From: Holophagales bacterium UBA5704
GTDB lineage: Bacteria > Acidobacteriota > Thermoanaerobaculia > Multivoradales > UBA5704
Length of the DNA stretch: 16,221 nt
Assembly (NCBI GenBank): GCA_002420005.1
Contig: DIHE01000089.1
Coordinates: forward strand, 39,334 to 55,554
Direction: 5' to 3'
Of the stretch, positions 1-4,415 are shown piece by piece. Positions within the stretch are counted from its first letter, which is position 1. Every line of letters begins with the position of its first letter. Both the position numbers and the translations under genes were made by a program. Below the pieces are notes generated by a model. It was given only the letters and a program-made list of their open reading frames with translations, made no database searches and was not told the DNA's origin.

Positions 1-1180
1 GCGCCTCCGCCAACCGGCCCAGGCCGGCGTCGATGCGCGCGCGCAACCAGATCATGACGATGTCGTCGTGCGCCTTGCGCGGCTCCTGCAATGCCGCTTC
101 CACCAGCGGCCAGTGCTGCTCCGCCTCCTCGTGCCGCTCGAGATCGACCAGGACCGTGCAGCGGTTGTGATGGACGGCGAACGCCAGGCGTGGGTCCGGG
201 TGGCCCACAACCAGCGGTGCCGCCTCGGCGAGCACCATGAGCGCGCCTTCCGGGTCGTTCATGTGAACGAGCGTGAATGCCCGTTTCACCAGCACGCGGG
301 GAATGCCTTCCGGCGGTGCGCTCGCCTGGGCCTCCGCCAGCCGGTCCAACGAGTCCCCATAGCGGCCCTGCTCCCGGCGCAGGGAACCTTCGAGGTCCAA
401 CATCCGCCACCCCGGCAGCGCAGCCCGCTCCTCGGCGGGCGCCGACGTCCAAGAGACGAGGGCACGGGAGAATGACTGGTCCGCCCCGTCAAAGTCGTTG
501 GCAACCCGCTCGGCGTTCCCCACGTGCGCCAGGGACCAGCCCTGCAACGCCCGGGCGCCGCCTTGCTCCTGATCCAGGAGCACTGCGAGGCGATGGGCGG
601 CCTGGGCCACCGCGAGGGCGCGGCCGGAGTCTTCGGCTGCGGCCTCCTCGCTCGAATACGCCATCAGCTCCACCAGCTCGCGTGACCGAAGCTCCGGGCG
701 TGCCTCCACCAGGTAGAGCAGCTCCTCGTCCGTGCGCTGCTGGAGGCGCTCCCACTGGGCCGCCGCCGGCTCGCGCACCGGCTTGGCCGATTCGTCGAGG
801 AAGGCGTACAGCTCGGCCACGGCCACCCGGCCCAACCCGTTCATGCAGGCCTCCAGGCTCCGCACGACATCGGCCAGCTCGCGAAAGGCCTCTTCCTCGG
901 TGGCGCCGCTCCACCGGAGAGCCGCCAGCTGCGGCAGGACCAGGGCGTCGATCACGGCCAAGGACAGCCCCGCCGCATCGGCCAGCAGCGCCAGGTTGGC
1001 ACGCGTGAGCGTTTCGGTTTTGTTCCAGTAGCACACCGTCGAATGATCCACATGCGCCCGCGCAGCGAGCTCTCTCTGGCTGCAGTCGAGGTACCAGCAC
1101 AACCACTTGATCAGCCGCCGGACGACCTTCCCTTCGATCATCGGCTCTCCCTTGCTTCCCGCCTGTTTCTGCTCAACCAT
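1..1180 (-). CDS. XRE-family HTH regulator with C-terminal TPR-like repeats (partial, 3' end outside window)
   Basis: About 393 codons are visible; the gene runs off the left edge. Residues ~19-72 form a Cro/CI-type helix-turn-helix (SQRELAARAHVDHSTVCYW, then a helix with LTRANLALLADAAGL). From about residue 165 to the edge the protein is alpha-helical with repeated GN/DxA-type pairs typical of tetratricopeptide solenoids. It is a clear paralogue of the regulator at 1659-3152: WRMLDLEGSLRREQGRY here matches WRIKDKEGSLRRDQRRY there, and ARIDAGLGRLAEA matches ARCDAGGGRVAEA. It is therefore probably a cytoplasmic DNA-binding regulator whose TPR part senses a peptide or protein partner (inference). 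It is divergent from the small secreted-protein gene at 1267. The ATG at 1180 has GGAG 10 bases upstream. An in-frame ATG at 1141 has a better-spaced GGGAG and would shorten the protein by 13 residues. The ligand is unknown. Confidence 0.85.
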   Translation of the reverse strand, partial: MVEQKQAGSKGEPMIEGKVVRRLIKWLCWYLDCSQRELAARAHVDHSTVCYWNKTETLTRANLALLADAAGLSLAVIDALVLPQLAALRWSGATEEEAFRELADVVRSLEACMNGLGRVAVAELYAFLDESAKPVREPAAAQWERLQQRTDEELLYLVEARPELRSRELVELMAYSSEEAAAEDSGRALAVAQAAHRLAVLLDQEQGGARALQGWSLAHVGNAERVANDFDGADQSFSRALVSWTSAPAEERAALPGWRMLDLEGSLRREQGRYGDSLDRLAEAQASAPPEGIPRVLVKRAFTLVHMNDPEGALMVLAEAAPLVVGHPDPRLAFAVHHNRCTVLVDLERHEEAEQHWPLVEAALQEPRKAHDDIVMIWLRARIDAGLGRLAEA

Positions 1181-1266
1181 CGGCGTGTATCTCCACTGGA
1201 GGGGCCCTGTGGTGTCCGCGGTGGATGCCTTCCCGGCTCCTCCGCTCCTGTTCGAGGAGTCACCTC
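1181..1266. promoter_or_regulatory. Divergent intergenic region between XRE-TPR gene and secreted Cys-rich protein gene
   Basis: These 86 bases must carry the control signals for both divergent genes. I see no convincing -35/-10 pair. The plus-strand ribosome site AGGAG (1255-1259, 7 bases before the ATG at 1267) can pair with CTCCT at 1245-1249 across a five-base loop. A small stem could therefore hide the Shine-Dalgarno sequence in the mRNA. The stem is only 5 bp and may be chance. Confidence 0.35.
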
Positions 1267-1662
1267 ATGACCCAGAAGTCCAAGTATCCCGCCCTCGCGA
1301 CCCTCCTCTTCACCCTGCTCCTGCTGGCCCCCCTGGCCGCGCAGGCGGCACCTCTCCACGAGCAAGGGCCCCTCGTGCCCCTCATCGAGTGGTTTGCCGC
1401 TCTCTTGAGCGACGCCCGCTGCGGTGTCGACCCGAGTGGCGGCTGCGGCAACCTGAGCGCGCCGCCGGCGACCGAGCAGCCGGACTACCGTTGCGGTATG
1501 GACCCGAGCGGTGGTTGCCTGGAGACCCAGGGTGACCAGATCGACATCGGCTGCTCGTTCGATCCGGGCGGCCAGTGCCGGGAAGGCAGCACGACCAACA
1601 GCCAGATCGACATCGGCTGCTCGTTCGACCCCAACGGCGGCGGGTGCGGCGGCCACGACTAG
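1267..1662 (+). CDS. Exported cysteine-rich repeat protein, 131 aa, function unknown
   Basis: The ATG at 1267 follows GAGGAG at a 7-base spacing. It gives a classic signal peptide: basic N-terminus (MTQKSKY), hydrophobic core LATLLFTLLLLAPLAA, and probable cleavage after AQA near residue 28. The mature part has four cysteine-pair modules: CGVDPSGGC (52-60), CGMDPSGGC (76-84), CSFDPGGQC (96-104) and CSFDPNGGGC (118-127), spaced about 20-24 residues. Each module keeps C-x2-DP-x-G. The last two share QIDIGCSFDP and a 27-bp identical DNA stretch. Eight paired cysteines in an exported protein suggest disulfide-stapled loops; the DPxGG turns could bind metal (inference). It lies between two paralogous XRE-TPR regulators and could be a signal, a bacteriocin-like or RiPP-like peptide, or an envelope protein. 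I do not recognise the family. Its stop overlaps the convergent regulator's stop by 3 bases. Confidence 0.8.
   Translation: MTQKSKYPALATLLFTLLLLAPLAAQAAPLHEQGPLVPLIEWFAALLSDARCGVDPSGGCGNLSAPPATEQPDYRCGMDPSGGCLETQGDQIDIGCSFDPGGQCREGSTTNSQIDIGCSFDPNGGGCGGHD
1536..1628 (+). repeat. Intragenic direct repeat, 27 bp perfect, 66-bp period
   Basis: Positions 1536-1562 and 1602-1628 are identical, 66 bases (22 codons) apart. They encode the QIDIGCSF portion of cysteine modules 3 and 4. Identity at third codon positions points to recent tandem duplication of one module. Modules 1 and 2 are more diverged at the DNA level. Confidence 0.85.
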
Positions 1663-3152
1663 GCCAACTCCGCGAGCTCCCCCCACCCTTCCGCTGCGAA
1701 GGGAAGGGTGGGGTCATACTGCGCCCGGTACAGATACCGAACCAACTGCCGGGCGAGCGCGGCGGTCACCCTCTCCTTCGCCGCGGCGGTGCGGAAGAGC
1801 TGGAGCGCTTTCGCCGCTTCCGGTGCGAGGCCCTGGTCCTCGAAAATCCAGTGCATCTCCAGCGCCAGCCGGCGCACCTCGGCGTTGCGGCCGGCCTCCA
1901 GATCGAGGACCGCGCGTTCGAGGCTCGCCATCGCATAGTCCAGCGGCATCGTGTGCTTGGCGAAATACCCCCGGACCTGCTCGAACCCGCCCCTCGCCTC
2001 CGCCACACGGCCGCCACCCGCATCACACCGCGCCTGGAGCCAGGCGACGCGGACGCGGACGAGCTCCTGCCGCCCTCCGGTCGCCAGCCCCTTCAGGGCA
2101 GGTAGGAGCGCTTCGGCAGCGGCGAACTCTCCCAGGTGGGTCAAGTTCTGCGCGAGATTGCCCAGCACCTGAAGGCGCAGCGGGTCGGTAGGCTTCCGGA
2201 GGCGAGACTCCGCCTCCCGGAGCACCTCAACCGCCTGCTCCGAGTTTCCCATGTGCTCCAAAACCACAGCGCGGTTCACCAGCACGCGGGCGACTTCGGC
2301 CGGGGGGGCCAGCTCGCGCGCTTCCTTCAGGCAATCCAGGGCCTCCGGATAGCGCCGCTGGTCCCGGCGGAGCGAGCCTTCTTTATCCTTGATCCGCCAT
2401 GCGCCGAGCACCTCCTGGATGCGCCGCGGTGCCTTTTCCCAGAGCGTGAGGCCGCGGGCGCAATCCGCTTCCGCTCCGTCCAGCTGGTTCGCCACCCGGC
2501 GGGCGTTCGCCAGGAAGATCAGCGCGGCGCCCAGCACGCCGGAGCGGGACGCCTCGTCGCCGGGGGTCAGCTCGGCCGCCCGGACGGCGAGCTGGGCCAG
2601 CTCCAGAGCTCGATCCGCCCGGTCGGACGCCGCCGTCTCGCTCTCATGGGCCAATCGCTCGGAAACCGCCCAGGTCTGGTACTCGGGGAAGGTCTCCAGG
2701 ACGGCCATGCGCCTCTTCATGGGCGTCTTCATCAGCTCCTGAAACCGCTTGCCGGCCTCCCGCCGGTCGCGGCGGAGCTTCCAGGCGCGCGCGGCCTGCA
2801 GGAGGATCTCTTCACACAACTGGTACAGCCCCCGGCAGAGCCGGCCGGCGAGCGCCCGGATGCGGAGCACCTCCGTGGGTGCGGGGTCCAGCAGAGAGCC
2901 CTCCACCGGGGCCTCCCGGCAGCCCTCGGTCGCGCCGAAGACGTACCACTCGACGTTCTCCGTGGTGAAGTCCAGCTTGAGCCCCCAGGCGAGCAGCACC
3001 TCATACGGCGGCTCCTCGCGCTCCTCGTAGCGGTTCACCAGGCTCTCCGGCACCTTCAGGTGGGTGGCCAGCTCCCCGGCGAACAGGCCACGGTGGCGAC
3101 GCATGTTGATCAAGGCCAGGCTCCGTGGCCTCGCGATCGCGCTCATCGGCAT
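1659..3152 (-). CDS. XRE-family HTH regulator with TPR-like sensor domain, 497 aa
   Basis: The start chosen is the ATG at 3152, preceded by AGGAGG at a 9-base spacing; a second ATG two codons on, at 3146, is possible. The open frame extends further upstream but without a good ribosome site. Residues ~12-60 form a helix-turn-helix (LFAGELATHLKVPESLVNRY). About 100 residues of helical linker follow, then a long TPR-like solenoid from roughly 175 to 485 (ANARRVANQLDGAEADCARG, NRAVVLEHMGNSEQAVEVL, LGNLAQNLTHLGEFAAAEAL). The layout matches the partial gene at 1-1180. It is convergent with the Cys-rich gene and divergent from the four-gene methyltransferase cassette, so it may control either. XRE plus TPR is the architecture of the RRNPP peptide-sensing regulators of Firmicutes, but the lineage here looks different, so a peptide ligand is only an inference. 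Confidence 0.85.
   Translation of the reverse strand: MPMSAIARPRSLALINMRRHRGLFAGELATHLKVPESLVNRYEEREEPPYEVLLAWGLKLDFTTENVEWYVFGATEGCREAPVEGSLLDPAPTEVLRIRALAGRLCRGLYQLCEEILLQAARAWKLRRDRREAGKRFQELMKTPMKRRMAVLETFPEYQTWAVSERLAHESETAASDRADRALELAQLAVRAAELTPGDEASRSGVLGAALIFLANARRVANQLDGAEADCARGLTLWEKAPRRIQEVLGAWRIKDKEGSLRRDQRRYPEALDCLKEARELAPPAEVARVLVNRAVVLEHMGNSEQAVEVLREAESRLRKPTDPLRLQVLGNLAQNLTHLGEFAAAEALLPALKGLATGGRQELVRVRVAWLQARCDAGGGRVAEARGGFEQVRGYFAKHTMPLDYAMASLERAVLDLEAGRNAEVRRLALEMHWIFEDQGLAPEAAKALQLFRTAAAKERVTAALARQLVRYLYRAQYDPTLPFAAEGWGELAELA
1681..1713. terminator. Hairpin terminator candidate inside the 3' coding end of the convergent regulator
   Basis: A perfect 12-bp inverted repeat (CCCCACCCTTCC at 1681-1692, GGAAGGGTGGGG at 1702-1713) has a 9-base loop. 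It starts 18 bases after the stop of the plus-strand Cys-rich gene, where a terminator would be expected. It also lies within the last codons of the minus-strand XRE-TPR gene. There is no clear U-tract on either strand, so efficiency is uncertain. Confidence 0.55.
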
Positions 3153-3328
3153 GTCGCAGCTCCTCCTGTCTATAGAGTTGCCGCAGCACCCCATTGGAGG
3201 GACAAGGAAGAGCAACTTTCTCCACACTTGCTCTCCCGGTCGATTGCTTGCCGGAGAAAGTCCTGCTTGGAATCCAACCATTGCTTGGAAACGGCCGCCA
3301 CCGACCGGCGCCGGCCGCTTCGGCCTCT
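3153..3328. promoter_or_regulatory. Divergent control region with inverted and direct repeats
   Basis: This 176-base, comparatively AT-rich gap separates the XRE-TPR gene from the methyltransferase cassette. It holds a perfect 7-bp inverted repeat (AGAGCAA at 3209-3215, TTGCTCT at 3228-3234, 12 bases between). It also has three spaced copies of TGCTTG at 3245, 3264 and 3282; the last two extend to TGCTTGGAA. The repeats sit 18-19 bases apart, close to two helical turns, as expected for cooperative binding on one face of the DNA. They are candidate operators for the adjacent XRE regulator (inference). No strong -10/-35 pair was recognised. Confidence 0.45.
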
Positions 3329-3772
3329 ATGGTTTCGACCATGGACAAGACGCCCGCCGCCGTCCCGCCGGTGATCGAGCCCACCCGGTGGGAAGACTTC
3401 GAAGGCTTCCGGGAGACGTTTCTGGCGTGGTTCACGGAACCCCAGCAGAACGCGACCCTCCGCGCTCTCGGGCTGACGTTGGACACACTGATCCATGAAG
3501 CGTTCTCCGTGTTTCCCGACCCTCCCGAGGGTCCCCTGGTCCACCGGCTCCGCGCCATCGTGGCAGATCTCCGGTACCTGGAGGGCGCGCTCGGGGAGCT
3601 GGGAGACCCCGAGCAGTACCTCCCCAAGTCCGACGAAGACGAAGGCCTTTGCCGGCTCTCCCGCCGCAAGGCGGTTTCCCTGAAGAAGATGGCCGATTCC
3701 TTGGAGGCCGCTCTGCCCGCGGTGGCGGGCGGGAAGGCCGAGACATTGACCGCACAGGAGGAGGTTGCGTGA
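3329..3772 (+). CDS. Hypothetical helical protein, first gene of the methyltransferase cassette
   Basis: The open frame extends upstream, but sensible starts are the ATG at 3329 (147 aa) or at 3341 (143 aa, MDKTPAAVPPVIEPTRW). Neither has a clear Shine-Dalgarno sequence, so the start is uncertain. The protein is soluble, with no signal peptide or membrane segment. It is rich in amphipathic helices (FEGFRETFLAWF, LVHRLRAIVADLRYLEGALG, RRKAVSLKKMADSLEAALPA), has a charged DEDEG segment near residue 108, and ends acidic. The 3' end carries the ribosome site of the next gene (AGGAGGAGG at 3756-3764), and its TGA overlaps that gene's ATG. It is thus the lead cistron of a translationally coupled group ending in a DNA-methyltransferase-like protein. 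I do not recognise the family; a helical partner or inhibitor subunit would fit, but that is a guess. Confidence 0.65.
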   Translation: MVSTMDKTPAAVPPVIEPTRWEDFEGFRETFLAWFTEPQQNATLRALGLTLDTLIHEAFSVFPDPPEGPLVHRLRAIVADLRYLEGALGELGDPEQYLPKSDEDEGLCRLSRRKAVSLKKMADSLEAALPAVAGGKAETLTAQEEVA

Positions 3773-4065
3773 TGGCCACCACCGACGAGACCACCGTGCG
3801 CGAGGCGATCGCCCGGGTTGCCGCGATGCAGAGAGGGGTGCAGCAGCAGCTGGAAGACCTGCTGGTGCGCGTACCGCCGTCGCCGCGCGAAGAGGTGATC
3901 TACGAACAGGGGCTGCCCTACGACTTTCCCACCGAAGTCCGCTCATGCCTCGAATGCATCCTGGAAGACTGGATGCGGCCCACCGTGCAGGACCTCGAGA
4001 ACCTCTCGGTGGTCCAGCCGAGCAACCTCTCGGTGTTCCGGCCGAGCCGACGGCCGGCGCGGTGA
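3772..4065 (+). CDS. Hypothetical 97-aa protein, second gene of the cassette
   Basis: ATG overlaps the previous stop (TGATG), with AGGAGGAGG 7 bases upstream. Residues 8-32 are a predicted amphipathic helix (VREAIARVAAMQRGVQQQLEDL), followed by a compact acidic segment with two cysteines (SCLEC). The C-terminus contains an 8-residue tandem repeat, NLSVVQPS then NLSVFRPS, encoded by two 24-bp units (4000-4023 and 4024-4047) that differ at two bases. The final residues are basic (RRPAR). No signal peptide or known motif is seen. The stop overlaps the GTG start of the next gene (GTGA). Small size, coupling and a helical N-terminus suggest an adaptor or assembly factor, but the function is unknown. 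Confidence 0.65.
   Translation: MATTDETTVREAIARVAAMQRGVQQQLEDLLVRVPPSPREEVIYEQGLPYDFPTEVRSCLECILEDWMRPTVQDLENLSVVQPSNLSVFRPSRRPAR
4000..4047 (+). repeat. Two-copy 24-bp tandem repeat
   Basis: Unit 1 (4000-4023) and unit 2 (4024-4047) match at 22 of 24 bases and encode NLSVVQPS / NLSVFRPS. Because the unit is a multiple of three, copy-number change would lengthen or shorten the protein tail without shifting frame. Confidence 0.8.
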
Positions 4066-4415
4066 GGGGGGAGACGCCGCCGCCGGCCCGGACGATCGAG
4101 GCCGAGATTCTCGATCCGGGGGTCCTGCCATTTCCCGGGGAGCTGTGCGAAACCCTTGGGGTGAAGGCCGGGGACCGCGTCGCCCTGGTCCCCTTTCCGC
4201 TCTCCTGGAGGATCCTCCAGCCGGCGGAGGTCGAGCTGTTCGAGGCCGGCGCCGAGTGGTATTTCGTCGCGACGCTCGGCGCGCACGGCCTTCCGCTTCC
4301 TGCCGCGTGGAAGGCCCTCGGCCTGAGCCGGCGGGTGCTGTTTCAGGTGCTGCGCCGGACGGGCGCCCTCCTGGAGGTCCATGTCGTCAACCTGGGCGGC
4401 GGGGAGTCGGCGTGA
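4062..4415 (+). CDS. Small protein with two AbrB/MazE-like half-domains, third gene of the cassette
   Basis: The GTG start at 4062 lies inside the preceding stop (GTGA), so it is probably translated by re-initiation. The 117 residues contain LPFPGELCETLGVKAGDRVA (22-41), close to the AbrB/SpoVT swapped-hairpin pattern (x-x-[IL]-P-x-x-h-x-x-x-LG-h-x-x-GD-x-h). A weaker second copy follows: GLPLPAAWKALGLSRRVLF (76-94). Two tandem copies would let one chain form the pseudo-dimer that AbrB and MazE make from two chains. Such folds usually bind DNA as transition-state regulators or antitoxins, so this may be the autoregulator or DNA-binding partner of the cassette (inference). It ends in GTGA, overlapping the methyltransferase start. 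The AbrB assignment is by eye and needs a profile search. Confidence 0.55.
   Translation: MRGETPPPARTIEAEILDPGVLPFPGELCETLGVKAGDRVALVPFPLSWRILQPAEVELFEAGAEWYFVATLGAHGLPLPAAWKALGLSRRVLFQVLRRTGALLEVHVVNLGGGESA

Noticed and set aside
3269..3284. TTGG...TTGC before the cassette as a sigma-54 promoter
   Set aside because: GG and GC are 12 bases apart and the -24 element lacks TGGCAC.
3245..3290. Spaced TGCTTG copies as a CRISPR array
   Set aside because: The repeats are only 6-9 bases and the spacers about 10 bases, far below CRISPR sizes. Operator-like repeats are the better reading.
2136..3374. A 412-residue plus-strand frame over the XRE-TPR gene
   Set aside because: Antisense shadow; the minus-strand frame has a helix-turn-helix, TPR repeats and an AGGAGG ribosome site.
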